From Cryptomeria japonica (Eukaryota; Streptophyta; Pinopsida; Cupressales; Cupressaceae), in contig NC_081414.1 of assembly GCF_030272615.1 (NCBI RefSeq), forward strand, positions 662,916,438 to 662,980,437: a DNA stretch of 64,000 nt, written 5' to 3'. The notes below the pieces were generated by a model that was not told the DNA's origin, searched no databases, and saw only the letters and a program-made list of their open reading frames with translations. Positions 49,181 through 61,137 of the stretch are shown in pieces (position 1 is the stretch's first letter; the number at the start of each line of letters is the position of its first letter). A program made the position numbers and the translations under genes.

Positions 49181-49641
49181 ATCAAACTAATTACAAATGA
49201 TAAGAATGTTTCAAAGAGAAATACCTTTATTCTCTGAGCTTTAGGGTTTGTCGATGACAAGAAAAATACACTTCTCTGGATGCTTGATTACCACTCTGAC
49301 TTTCACACTGATAGTATGAAACGGTTGCAATATTTGAGCAAGATTTCTTTCTGAATTCTTTCGAATGCGAGATGAAATGCTCTGCTTGCACTACTCAGCT
49401 TAAACAAAGTTTCTCAGCATCTAGGTAAGTAGAAATGATGACAAAAGTCACTTTTAAACTCGCTCCCACCTACCATAATAACTGCAGCACTTATTAGGGT
49501 TCAAACCCTAATTTTACTTTTTACCGCTTCAATTCTTCTATCTGTTGATAGGTAACAACTATCGATAAAATTACCTTACTGATATACTCCGGGGGTTTCT
49601 AAATATTTATAACGATATGCCCCCCCTAAGATTTTTGAAGC
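49181..49641. other. Spacer between gag-like and accessory ORFs
   Basis: A non-coding stretch of about 460 bp. Because it separates the two ORFs, the accessory protein would need its own promoter, splicing or reinitiation. Confidence 0.5.
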
Positions 49642-50928
49642 TTAGTTTACTGATTCAGGGATTTCCACACTTGGTGCGGAAACTAGTTCATCATGTGACT
49701 TCACCTCAGATTTCTTTTTCCAAGTTTTGTCCATATCTGCTTGAACGGTTTCAATATCAATCTTCCCTTCAGTGTTGATCGATATGTTTACTGATGGATT
49801 CTTTCTTAGTCTACATGCTCTAGTGGTGTGTCCTGGTTTGTTGCAGTGATAGCATATCATTCCAAGTGTTCTCCATGGTCCAGTGTTCACATTTCCATTC
49901 TTCCTTCTGCATGTTGTAGCAGTATGACCGCTACCACAATAGATTAGATAGGTTTCTCTCCAACTAGTTGCCGCTTCACAACAATTTGACTGGTGACCGT
50001 GGGTTCTGTACTAGTTTGGGTTCCGATTTATAAGAGGTTTAGGGGTGGCTCCATTGGATCTTGGTGGATTATTTCCCTAGTTGTTGATAACTGACTTGCA
50101 CTCAAAAGCTCTATGCCTAAACTTGTTGCATGCATAACAGTGACCATTAAATCTACCAGGTCTAGCCACATTATTTTAGAAATAAGGAAAATTATTGTAA
50201 GGCTTGCTCCTACATACATTGGTAGTATGTCCTTCCTTAAGACAGTTAAAGAAAACGGGTTTAAAAATTTTCTTATCTTTACTTCCACTGTTGTCCTTAG
50301 GTGTTGATTGTTTCTTCAGTGAATCATTCTTGGTTCCAGAGGTTTCACCTTCCTCATATCTAGAGAAACCAAGTCTAGTTGTATCCTTTGATGGTTTTAC
50401 TGATTCCAGTTTTTGTTCTAACTTGATAGCACTTTGGTTGAACTTAGCAAGTATTTCTTTGGTCTCAACAAGTTCCTTGGAAAGGGCATCATTGGTCTTC
50501 ATCAAGGTTTCATTTTGAGAGAAAGCTGCATTCAGTTCAGCTTGCATTTCTTCTTTCTTTTCTTTACCCTCCTGTAGATAAGTAGTAATGGTACCAACTT
50601 CTTTCTTTAATTTAAATATCTCATGCTCCTTTTCTTTTACCAAATCTTGATCTTTTCTCCCGTTTTCCAGTTCCTGACTCATCCTGATAGTTAGTCCTTC
50701 TAACTCCCTCCTTAGGTTAATTTTTGATTCATTTACTATCTCCACTTCTCCAACTAGGGCATCCATGTCTGCTTCATCAGAGGAGCTATTTTCAGTAAGT
50801 TCCATCAACTACTCAGCAAGCTCACTTCTCTTGACTAAAGAGGCTTTAAACTTGATCTTGAGTTCATCATAGGCTTTCTCAGATTTAGCCAAATGGTGAG
50901 TGAGTTCCCTCATACTGTATTCTCCCAT
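49642..50928 (-). pseudogene. gag: Gag-like ORF: coiled coil plus zinc-knuckle array
   Basis: The minus ATG at 50928 starts MGEYSMRELTHHLAKSEKAY, then a TAG near 50812 and a long coiled-coil frame to 50176 (NLRRELEGLTIRMSQELE, KKEEMQAELNAAFSQNETLM). It is followed by knuckle-like motifs: FNCLKEGHTTNVC, CYACNKFRHRAFEC, YCGSGHTATTC and an intact CYHCNKPGHTTRAC (49850 region). The reading frame shifts between them. The usual UBN2/DUF4219 capsid domain of copia gag (FDGxNYxxWxxxM) is missing, and the ORF starts only about 40 bp after the primer site. The product would keep RNA-binding knuckles but not a standard capsid. All frames are broken now. Confidence 0.75.
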
Positions 50929-50964
50929 ATCTCCTTTCAGCTAATTAGACTTATGGAAAGGTAA

Positions 50965-50976
50965 GCTCTGATACCA
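50965..50976 (-). other. Met-tRNA primer-binding site of the pol-less element
   Basis: TGGTATCAGAGC on the minus strand, 2 nt inside LTR C2. It is identical to the primer site of the host copia element at 53828-53839. Confidence 0.9.
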
Positions 50977-50978
50977 AT

Positions 50979-52082
50979 TGATGAATACTAAGAGGGGGGG
51001 TGAATTAGTATGCCTAAAAACTTAACCAAACTCTTAAACAATTTTCCAGCAGACCGGTGTAGTAGCTTAAATAATAAACTGGTTAAAACCTAAATAAACC
51101 AAATAGCAAATAAGGAATTCACCCATAAAAGCACAATCACCATAACACAAGATATTTTGACATGGAAACCCAAATGGGAAAAAGCACGATGAGTAAAACT
51201 CACAAGTCAACTATCTACAGAATAGTAACCAGACCATTTAAGGTTAGACCGGTTAAGGTCTTACAATGTTCTTCATCAGAACAGTTCCTGTTAGGAATCT
51301 AGATCTCTATTAGGAGATAAGTCCTATTAAATACTACCCCGTTAAAGGATTTCAGATCCACAACTGTGAACCACCTTCTTAGAGGATTTACAATAGGCTT
51401 GGTTGGGCCTACTCGGTTAAGGGTTTTAGACTTGTCAAAGATATTAGTAATCAACAAGTGAATGATCTAGATAGTAGCACAGAATGCTTGATTAGATCCC
51501 TGATAACTCCTTGTTAATGCATTCAAGCATTGCTTCAGTCTTCTATGCTTTGCACTCTCAATCTCAGTCATGAGATACCTTTACTCTCAAAAGACTCGCA
51601 CATAACAACTTTTGTTCTTCTTTTTATAAACCCTAGACATGATGTCCTTAAATAGGAACTTGATTTCATGTTGGTCTAATAGGATTAGATTACAATTTCC
51701 TAGGTATAGTGCATCTAGACACATTTGGTAGCATGACACAAAAACACCACTAAAGTGTTGGTGGATGATAACTCATCACACATTACATTTATACCGATTA
51801 ATTACATATACCAATCACCAGTTAATAGGTGAAGACTGGAAAACCTAATCATAGTCAATTTGGTCAAAAGATTGACTACTGCTCGGGGTCTCCATTCCGC
51901 TTGAGGCCTTCATACCACTTGACCGATAAGCTTTTCCTTTAAAACACCAATAGTCTTCAATCAAATAAAGACTATTCATATAATACCGGTTAGAATAGTT
52001 ACCGGTTGAGAATAATAAATTCATCAAATAAGTGTGTGTCCATTAATGACAATCACAACTAAACATCATCAAAATACCAACA
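50979..52082 (-). repeat. LTR C2 of the pol-less element
   Basis: This 1,104 bp LTR has plus-strand ends TGATGAATACTAAG and AAAATACCAACA. It differs from C1 by scattered substitutions and small indels (for example an added segment near 51560-51590). Confidence 0.85.
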
Positions 52083-52936
52083 ATCTCCCCCTTTGGCATT
52101 GATGGGAACACTTAGGAAAAAAAATTGACATCTAAGTGCTTTAACACAAAAAAAAAATGTCATAAGCAAAACTACTCCCCCTAAGCATATACACTACTCC
52201 CTTTGTAAAAATACTTGTCAAAATTTGAAGATAGATACACTACTCCCCCTTTGCCAACAATGACAAAGCAAATGAAAAATATTGCCAGTTTTTATAACAT
52301 GAAAATAGAGTATGTGTTTATGATAACAAAGAATAAAATTTCTCAAAAAGAGATTTAAAGTTTTGCAGAAAGTCCTTCATATCTGAAGACCACGACTCAA
52401 GAAGTGAGGCAGAAATTTCATTCTTGGTCTTCATTTGGAGGGCTAGTTCTTCCATTGCATGTATGGTGCTCACCTCCTATGTCATAGTGATAGCTTCTAG
52501 GTTCAAAAAGTATTTCTGGAGTACTTGCAATTTAGGCAATAAGAGCAACTTAAGCTCCTGCAAATCTTGAGTCCGATTGTAGATTTCTGAGTCAAGCTTG
52601 GCAATTTGATGCTGATAATGATGAACAGAGTGTCCATAGGCTATGAACAGATCATAGGGAAGTTTGAAGATGCCGATGTATTTCTGCAGCTCAATTTGTA
52701 ATAGGGTCTTATGCTTTAGAGCATCTTCATAGAACAGGTGAGGTTGATAGATTTTACTCAAGAGTAGGTGATCTTCACCCATAGCTGACCTTATATCATT
52801 TTTCTATTTAACCAGTTTTGCCTGGTTGTCATTCATGTGTTGTATTAAGGTAACTACGAGTGCCTTTTAATGGCTTTTCTTTACAATGGTCTGGGCAACA
52901 TCTTCCACACATTGTACCTGGTCATCGACTACTATG
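52083..52936 (-). other. Second, truncated internal unit with accessory-ORF C terminus
   Basis: It begins with the polypurine tract and 3' untranslated part. It then holds the last 102 codons of the accessory ORF (52782-52477, KIYQPHLFYEDALKHKTLLQ and YGHSVHHYQHQIAKLDSEI) in an open frame. It stops abruptly in sequence matching 46620 of the first unit. Confidence 0.8.
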
Positions 52937-53312
52937 CAGTGCATCTAGACACATTTGGTAACACGACACAAAAACACCACTAAAGTGTTGGTGGATGATA
53001 ACTCATCACACATTACATGTATACTGGTTAATTACATATACCAATCATCGATTAATAGGTGAAGACTGGAAAACTTGATCATAGTCGATCTGATCAAAAG
53101 ATTGACTGTCCCTCGGGGTCTCCGTTCTGCTTGAGGTCTTCATACCACTTGACCGATAAGCTTCTCCTTTAAAACATTGATAGTCTTCAATCAAATAAAA
53201 ACTATTCATATAATACCTGTTAGAACAGTTACTGGTTGAGAATAGTACATTCATCAAATAAGTGTGTGTCCATCAACGACAATCACAACTAAACATCATC
53301 AAAATACCAACA
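52937..53312 (-). repeat. Truncated LTR C3
   Basis: It matches about the right third of C1 and C2, from AGTGCATCTAGACAC to ATACCAACA. The breakpoint lies at a TGCA shared by the internal sequence and the LTR, suggesting a microhomology deletion. Its outer end abuts the right ATGTG duplication. Confidence 0.85.
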
Positions 53313-53317
53313 ATGTG
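53313..53317. repeat. Right target site duplication ATGTG
   Basis: Pairs with 44688-44692. Confidence 0.85.
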
Positions 53318-53826
53318 TGCTCCTCACTTTCGTTCTCTTGGGCCATGAAGAGTCGAGTTTCTTCATCATCATTACTACAACTGCTGACTGGTCTGCCTTC
53401 TACACCTACACATGTATCTGCTGCATAGTTCTTCTTGCTTTCACAATCTAATCCAACAGTGGTAGGCTCATTATCTTAGAATTTATTCAATCTATCCCAC
53501 AATCTCTTAGTAGACCTACACTTATCCACTTTTGAAGAAACATCACCAGACAGTCCACTGAATATAGCCTTCATGTCTCCCTCATTGTACCTAGATCTTC
53601 TTTCTTCTTCAAGACTGGTGAGAGGAGTGACATGACTTGGGAGACCATTAACAACTAACATCCAAATATCATACCCTAGAGAGGATAAGTAGACTTCCAT
53701 TCTACAACTCCAAATGGAATAGTTTGAACCATCAAATAATGGAGCTAGGATTGACACTAAACAGACCATTGTGTCCTTAAGCCAGAATCTACCCAAGTTG
53801 GAGAAACATTATCAACCGGGAACCTA
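53318..53826 (-). pseudogene. gag: Copia gag, N-terminal UBN2/DUF4219-type domain
   Basis: The minus frame reads APLFDGSNYSIWSCRMEVYL, then SLGYDIWMLVVNG, MKAIFSGLSGDVSSKV and TKRLWDRLNKF (53796-53476). This is the copia capsid domain (FDGxNYxxWxxxM, LGxDxWxxV, AxxxIxxxLxxxVxxxV, AKxxWDxL). A stop follows, then DEETRLFMAQENESEEH up to the insertion site. It lies directly after the primer site of the large copia element. The gene continues at 44687 on the far side of the inserted element. Confidence 0.88.
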
Positions 53827-53827
53827 T

Positions 53828-53839
53828 GCTCTGATACCA
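53828..53839 (-). other. Met-tRNA primer-binding site of the large copia element
   Basis: TGGTATCAGAGC on the minus strand, 2 nt from the 5' LTR edge. It sets the orientation of the element. Confidence 0.92.
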
Positions 53840-53841
53840 AT

Positions 53842-56150
53842 TGTTGGACACAGGATTCCACTGAGAGGGGGGTGAATCAGTGGTTTCCAAATTTTACCTT
53901 CTTTATCCTAAGGTGTATGTATCGGTTCCTTATACCAATTTTACCTAGCGATAAGATAAGGAAAGACAACACAATGCAATCATACACAAGGGAACATCAC
54001 ATAACACTAGTATATACAAGGAAAAACCAAGATGGGAAAAACCTCAGTGAGCAATGCTATTGGAGTCTACTGCTCCAATCCAGCCTCACAATGATACTCT
54101 GATTACAATGTTTAGGGCACCAACCCAGGGAGCACCAACCCCTACACTGAGAACCAACTCAGCGACCACAATACATGATATCATAAAAAAAGTAATAGCT
54201 CAATTAAAAATGAGTTCTGCAACCACTTGTGAACAATCTCTCTATCGATTACCTTCTACTCTACTTTCTGCAAGTTCTCACTCGGTCCCATTCATTGCTT
54301 CCACCTTCTTTCTCTACTATTCTCTTGCCAACTTAGGCTCTATTGGTTATTCATCTGATAGACTCTGCACTTGACTATTGGTTACCTAGCTTAGTTGTTT
54401 ACCCGTGCTCTATTCAATGCCTATGAAATCTTCTCTTCCACACTCACACATAGCTGCTTCACTCTAAGCTATCTTTGTGCTGGTTCTAACACTGATGGTT
54501 GTCTTCACTGATGCACTTTTACAGTTTACCGATTGCTCTAGCCAAATTGGTTAAACCTTTCTTGAACCCTTCCATTGGTTACCTCACTCTCATCGGTTGA
54601 GCTCTTCAACCCGATTATCTTACACACTCAGTCTCTTCTCTGATCGATGTTGAGAACTTGACTATCAAATGATTCTCTTCACTTCTTCACTCTCTCATGA
54701 AGTAGCAGCAACCCATTTCATCGATTTAGACCTGCATATTTATAAACAAGTCTTTCTTCCAAAAACCAATTCAAACTTCAGGTTGTTAGGGTTTCTTCAT
54801 TAACCTTGAGAAAAACTAAATCCAATTAGATCTCTTTAGATTCGATTGCCTTGATTGATGAACTGCAACACATCAATCAACACTACCATTGTTGTGCCTT
54901 CCATATTTAGCAATATACTTTTAATCTATTAGCTAATCTCTTGGTCGATCACCAAGAATGGTTTGGCGGTTTCCTTCACCACTTAAATCTTCTGAATCAG
55001 TTTGTCCTAGATCTCTGTTGTCCATTTGACCTTGAGTCACAACCCTCTATTACACATCCCATGAATCACTCAGTCGACATAAATGTCAACCTGCCACCAT
55101 CTACCTCACTAACAAACACTTCACCGACACACCATGCCAACCTATGCATGCATGCCACTACACCTCCACATGGCAACTTTGTCTATGTCCACCTCAACTC
55201 AGGTCTTCATCTCAGTTTGGATTCTGTCACTAACCAACACACAACTGAGATCATTTGTTGGTTCACTAACCCCATCGATTATACCCTAACCGGTTTGTCA
55301 TCAACCTTGAACCTTTATTCTCTTCTGGTGGAGCACCTAAACCAGTCATCACACTTTCCAACCTACTTCATGCACATCTTCAACAAATGGGAGCCTTCTT
55401 CATCATTTGACTGGTCCTCCTCTTAACCGGTTTGCCAAGATGGCAAACATATCCTTCCTTCTCTGTACCAACCACTCAACATGTCTACCTTTGCAGATCT
55501 GATACACATCTCTGATCTTAAGGTTAGGAGGCTTCCTCATCATTCACAATTGTCATCTAATACATGCATTCAATCTCCCGCCTTTTCTTCCTCTGACTGC
55601 CTTCTCTCAGAGGGATATGATGCATTCCATGCATATGGTGAGATAAGTTGCATTTACCGATGGCAGTGGATCATTGTCATCTACATGATGCAGTACACCA
55701 ATTTGGCTTCCCTGTTTGAGTAACATGTTTTCAATTAGGCACATGTGATCCAATTTGGGCACACTCACAATCAATCTTCTCTTCATTCGGTGGGAGTCCT
55801 GTAGATTGACATCCAATAGCATATTGGTGACTTGTACATACTTTTCCTTCAATGTTGATGTGATTATTGATAACATTCCCCCTCTTCATCACAATCAACG
55901 ACCTAACATCTTTCCCACTTATAGATGTCATAATTTACCAGTTGTTATATCATATCGGTCTCCTATCCATATCTTTAACACAAGTCAGACACTTACCCAT
56001 GTACCGGTGAATCGAATGGCCATTATGCTAGGTGACATTCTCTCCTTTACCCGTGACATCAAAGACATGGCATCCGATATACATAAGTGATAGTAATTCA
56101 CATCTCCCATACCGGTTTGCATCCTATACCAGTTGACATCAATGACAACA
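53842..56150 (-). repeat. 5' LTR of the large copia element
   Basis: This 2.3 kb LTR starts TGTTGGACACAGG on the plus strand and ends AATGACAACA. Compared with the other LTR it lacks the last 11 bp (TAATACCAACA), probably deleted between the two ACAACA/CCAACA motifs. It keeps the empty site of solo LTR 2. Its open frames (54941-55426, 55755-56090) are unmatched to any protein family. Confidence 0.85.
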
Positions 56151-56451
56151 AATCCCTCATATGACTAGTTGCTAACTCCTCTTGGTCAAAAACAATTATC
56201 CTCTTAAGAGAACTTGATTGCTCTATCTCCTGATGCTCTAAAAGGTGTGACTCCTACTGTCGATTCTCCTCCTGCCTTGGTCCTAAGAGACCAAGAAGCT
56301 CCTGCAACACATTCACCAACTACGGAATCGCATCTCCACCAAGCTCCTGACGCACCTCAATATAATGCGACTCATCTGAAACCTTAGGATGAGGATTCCT
56401 ACACATCCCCATGTGACTACCACGTACATGTCCTCTACCTCTAGCAGGCAT
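56151..56451 (-). pseudogene. gag: Ty3/gypsy gag, N-terminal part
   Basis: The minus ATG at 56451 opens MPARGRGHVRGSHMGM, the basic Arg/Gly start typical of Tekay-like gypsy gag. After two stops follow LVNVLQELLGLLGPRQEE and IEQSSSLKRIIVFDQEE. The frame breaks at the copia insertion and resumes at 35246. The orientation and the upstream LTR fit one gypsy element running minus from about 64 kb to 34.7 kb. Confidence 0.75.
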
Positions 56452-56878
56452 CTTGAATAAGCTAAACCTCTTAGGTAACTACAAAAAGAAAATAATAATT
56501 AACATATTCCTAATAATGTACCACTTTCAAAAGTCATAACTTCAGATCTAACCATTGGATCTTCAATGATAATATTTTTTTGGAAAGTGCTCGAAAAGGT
56601 GAACTGGATCAAAGTAAAGATTCTTTGGATTCCTGCCAATTATTAGGCTCATCTAGGGTCTCTAAGGGCTTCAAAATTATCTCTCAATATTTACTAGCAG
56701 AATAGGATGGGAAAAAGGGAAACTAGGAATGCATAAACATCTAGGAAGCTACCAATGGGGATTTATAATAATACGCAAGGATAAAACCACTGGGCTAACC
56801 CATGCTAAGTGCTATTGTGTGCAATGGGCTCATGTGTAATCAAAGTACCCAGTGTAGGACATGGGGTTTGTTACTATA
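56452..56878 (-). other. Gypsy leader with decayed primer site
   Basis: Adjacent to the LTR end, the minus strand reads TATAGTAACAAACCCC (56878-56863). It matches the expected TTTGGTATCAGAGCCC at 10 of the first 15 positions, so it may be a mutated Met-tRNA primer site. No other feature is seen. Confidence 0.5.
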
Positions 56879-59274
56879 TGTAACGCCCGCCAAAATACCC
56901 TAGGGAATATACACTAAACTATCCTTTAATGGAATAATTTTTTTTTGTTTAACTAACTAATGTTACATGTTTCAACATTTTTTTAATTGGTTTCAACGTA
57001 GTGATGACATCTTAATCATTAACTATTTATTAGGTTATTTATGCAAGCGGAAATACTTAATGATGCCCCATACATCTCTCTAGAGTACATTAGTGTCATT
57101 ACTTAAATTTCAGCAATAATCCTTATTCACTAATCCACTAATTCAAGCTCCATTAACATCATGAATAGGCATTTATGCATCCTACTAAATTAACCCATCA
57201 TGATATGCATCTACATGTCCTTTGATGCAATCTAATCTACCATTGATTTATTATGCAAGGGTAAACAACACATGATATTCACTAACTTATCTATGCACAT
57301 ATGCAAGTACACCATTAACTATCCTCATGATGCATCCTAATAGTCTCATTAAGTTGTATGATAAATGCAAGTCTAATCCCCATTATCTAATATTCATTTT
57401 AAACACCAAATCCAAATATTCATAATTCCATATCCATTCATCATCTATATTAACATTATGCACCTATTATAATAACTACTCTTAATGCATGATTATTATT
57501 CCTATTATGAAAGTTGTATGCACAATGCAATATCTAGCTACTATCATTTTTAAACCTTACATGATGCATAACATGAAATGCATACTTCCCTATCATTTAC
57601 ATTCTCCGTACAAAATCCTACTTCTAATATAACCATTTCTTTCATGCATCCTATTTTCATAATGCAAGGACTATCTACCATTCTTATTTGCTATCACTTA
57701 CTAGTATGATAATGCAAACATGAGATTTACATTATTATCTACATATGATATGATTCATTACTAATGTCTCATTTATGTAGCTATGGGGATAACAATATCC
57801 ATTATTAATAATGTGAATTCATCCATACACCTCAATTAATATTCATGATCTCACTCTAAGGTTTATTGTCACAAATGTTTCCATCACTAACTTTAACATG
57901 GGTTCAACTATGTTTCCTTTCTAGTTTTCATGTCACTTGCTTAAGATTCTTCTGCATAATGAATCTAACTTCTAGTTTGCAAATCTCTACCTTTCTAATG
58001 ATACTAATCCATGATCATAATCTAAGTTTATTTTCAACATAAAGGTATTACATAATGTAATCAACCCAAAATACAATTCCTTTTCCATTAAGAACATAAA
58101 CCATGCACCATATACATTACATATCAATGTTACCCAATGATTACATATTTATCTAAGTCTAAGCATAATCAAGGGTACATTATGATTACAAATTAATTAC
58201 ATAGTTTCTTACAACATGAGCATAGATCATCCAATACAAGTATAAATGATCTCCTTCAACCATTGCAAGAGTTTACCTCAATTATACATGAATATCAAAG
58301 AATGTTACAAGGATATCATCAATTCAAATCTATGATTCCTAATACATATATCTGGTAGCATAAATATCCAATGCCACCATGATGAAGATCCAATCCACAC
58401 ATGAAGGAGAACACCAACCAAGAAGGAAAAAACCCAATGGTAAAAAGAACCAACCACTCCCCATGCTAGGAGATAATACAAGGTCCCAACACACACTCTA
58501 CATCTAGGTTGACACTTAATACCAATGGACAATACTATATCAAGACTATCAAGCATCAATCCAACACAAGCTAGCATAAACAAGAAAATCACAGAGGCTA
58601 TCAAATCATCAAGGTAGAAAAGAAATACCAATAAACAAGGGGAACATATGTAGGAGTGGAGTGTCATCACATTCCATCCACATAAAATAGGCTCTAGCCT
58701 AATGGACATGTGGAGCTATCTCAACCTATGAATGACTAAGGGAGATTAGATTTTCATCTTCATGTCCTTCTCATGCTTATCCTAAAACATCCTCCCTAGA
58801 ACTAAGACATGAGGCTCAAACCAATTATTATCTTATTAATTATCTAACTACCCATCCGATGCTCATTTTTAGGTTATCACTTGTATTACAATGCAAGGTA
58901 AACTCCCATGTGCCTTGGTGGTCTAGACTTCATGCATCCTTACAAGGAACTTCATGGAGTCTATCTATCATGACCCTGATCATCACAAGGAAGCCCACTC
59001 CCCATAACATGGACACATACAACAAAGGTATACATGCTCAAGAGGCCCTAAAACCAAGTATAAAAATCTGAAATGAAAACTCATAACATGCAGTCTAAAC
59101 TCTCATACATAAACATATACATGAAACGAGACTACAATGTCAAAGATAATAGAAAAGGAGCCTCTTGGAAATAAACATAAATCAAAGTCCATACAACAGG
59201 GCCATCATAACATAAAAGAAAAACTACACCAAGGCCATTCACTTGCTGGAAACACAAACAACAAATTGTGGCCT

Positions 59275-59279
59275 TCTCT
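59275..59279. repeat. Left target site duplication TTCTC
   Basis: Identical to 62850-62854, flanking solo LTR 3. Confidence 0.85.
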
Positions 59280-60725
59280 GTAATGCCCCACCAAGAACCC
59301 TAAAGGAAAACAACACAACTAGGCAACTAAAGGGTGAAATGTTTTTTTTTTAAGATTAAGTGTGTTAATTATAACAATAGCACATTTAATAACACAATGA
59401 AAGTCTAACACATGATTTCCTAAGGGTTACCAATGAAGATTAAATTCGCAGATTATATTAACACCATGGTTAATCCAATTGTCCATCCAATTAGGAAAAT
59501 TAAATTCTTAAGATAAAACCTACACATACATCGAAATTCCATAATGAAAGAATCAAAGTATTCCAATGTATTTATTTTCCCATAGATAATATATACAAAA
59601 GACTAAAGCAACTGAATTTACATACATTCCACTGATGGGAAGTGGCACTACCAAGAAAAACCAGTGAAGCCTTTCCTCGCATGAAGATACAATCTAGAAC
59701 ATTCGATGGGAAGTGGCACTACCACCCAACCATGTGATCTCAAAATGGAACCACCCCATCATGCTAGGAGATAGTAGAAGACCCTTAAGCAAGAAAAATA
59801 AGATATGTACGAAAGAACTACATGACTCCGCAAACATCCATGTGACTCAACTCACAACACTAGTGACTCTAAGGAGAGAATGTCATCGCATGGCTTAAGG
59901 TGGTTACCCTGGTAGGCCTCCATAGGTCTCGACCCCATCTTGGTTTATCCTGGTAACCTCTCTCGAACCTCCGGCTCCATCTAAGCTTCATGTGGACCCT
60001 ACCAAACCTTTTGTGAAGACAAGGTGACAGGTTTGTCATTATGGACCTTCTCACCACATCTTGAGACTATACAAGCACTCAACCATGTGCGAGACACATT
60101 ATCTTAATTAATATTTAATCTACCCACCCCCTAATCAATTATTAGGTTATCACTTCTTAACTAACTTTCGAGGGGTTATCCTACCATCCACTTCAGGCGT
60201 GGCCCCCGCTCAAAAGCCACTCTCTCTCATAGGACACTAACAGGAAAGGTCTCTCTACGAGAACTCTATGGTGAAATTGACAGCCAGCCATATCTAATCC
60301 TGACAAACCACAAGTGAAGGATACACAATTGCTAACCCATGATTGACCATTTGTAAACATAACACACAATAGCTCACATCAACGGGATTATACAACAACA
60401 CTTGACCAAGGGGTATAACAACATATGACATAATGACAACTCAACCAGAATTGCAACGAATTTGAGCTTGACTGCAACACCATTTACACAAGATCCTAAT
60501 ACAGACAATCTTTTCTTTAAACAGCCAAAAGCATAAAATACTTACAAATTAAAGATTTTCCAAAAAATAAGAAAATAACCTAAATTAATACAAGGAAATC
60601 AATGTTGTCATTTGCCCAATAAAGTTAAATAAAACCACATTAAAAAATTAATCTCCTAATGTATTTCCAATAATAAATATAGAATCTTAAATTATAAGCT
60701 TTTCTGGAAATAACCAAATTCTGAA

Positions 60726-60730
<5 letters not shown>

Positions 60731-60777
<47 letters not shown>
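60731..60777. repeat. (TA)n/(CA)n microsatellite in solo LTR 3
   Basis: About 20 TA units followed by CACACACA. Further TA-rich tracts lie at about 60850-60925. Confidence 0.95.
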
Positions 60778-60778
<1 letters not shown>

Positions 60779-61030
60779 TGAATTAATTTGCACAGTATTA
60801 AAATAATACTTAAATGATATAATGCCCAAAATAAATTAAAAACTTATATATGAATATATATATATATATACATAGATACATATATACATATATATATTTA
60901 TATATTTATATATTATATATAATAAATTAATTAAAAATTGGATTTTATAACTCTGGGCACGAAACCCGAATATACCATATTCGGAATGCACAAACTTTAA
61001 CCAGGGAAAAGCGAATTAAATATACTCCCT

Positions 61031-61137
61031 ACTATCCCACGGTAGCAAGTACTACTATAGGTAGTACATGCTACCTTATGGTAGCAGGTGCTACCGCTGG
61101 TAGCACTGCTACCGTATGATAGCAGGTGCTACCACCA
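61031..61137. promoter_or_regulatory. GGTAGC/GCTACC cluster, LTR 3
   Basis: At least nine GGTAGC/GCTACC/GGTAGT variants occur in about 100 bp of AT-rich surroundings, at the position expected from the other copies. No CACGTG core is seen here, so the G-boxes are not universal in the family. Confidence 0.6.

Larger units (their letters stand above)
44693..53312 (-). mobile_element. Pol-less copia-type element with large accessory ORF, tandem LTR structure
   Basis: Order on the plus axis: LTR C1 (44693-45767), internal (45768-50978), LTR C2 (50979-52082), truncated internal (52083-52936), truncated LTR C3 (52937-53312). Perfect 5-bp duplications flank the whole. On the minus strand C2 is followed by the Met-tRNA primer site. 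A polypurine tract (CCAAAGGGGGAGAT) precedes both C1 and C2. The internal region codes for a gag-like protein with zinc knuckles and a second ORF of about 1,000 codons; no protease, integrase, reverse transcriptase or RNase H is visible. The three-LTR layout indicates LTR-LTR recombination and then a deletion across the second unit. The TGTTGG LTR start and Met-tRNA primer site point to a copia-type origin. Confidence 0.85.
35247..56150 (-). mobile_element. 20.9 kb copia-type LTR element with nested insertions
   Basis: Related LTRs lie at 35247-41794 (holding a solo LTR) and 53842-56150. On the minus strand the right LTR is followed after 2 nt by TGGTATCAGAGC (53839-53828), the Met-tRNA primer site. 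A purine tract precedes the left LTR. Flanking 5-mers GATTC and AATCC are a decayed target duplication. The internal region holds copia gag, itself split by a second element (44693-53312). Without the inserts the internal part is about 3.4 kb, too short for a full pol, and none is recognised, so the element is probably non-autonomous. It sits inside the gypsy gag gene. Confidence 0.85.

Noticed and set aside
54941-56090. ORFs of 80-161 codons in the copia LTR
   Set aside because: Related but differently broken frames occur in the other LTR; they show no domain and are LTR sequence.
58305-58709. 134-codon hydrophobic minus-strand ORF
   Set aside because: It lies inside LTR copy 4; aligned sequence in solo LTR 3 is not open, and no domain is recognised.
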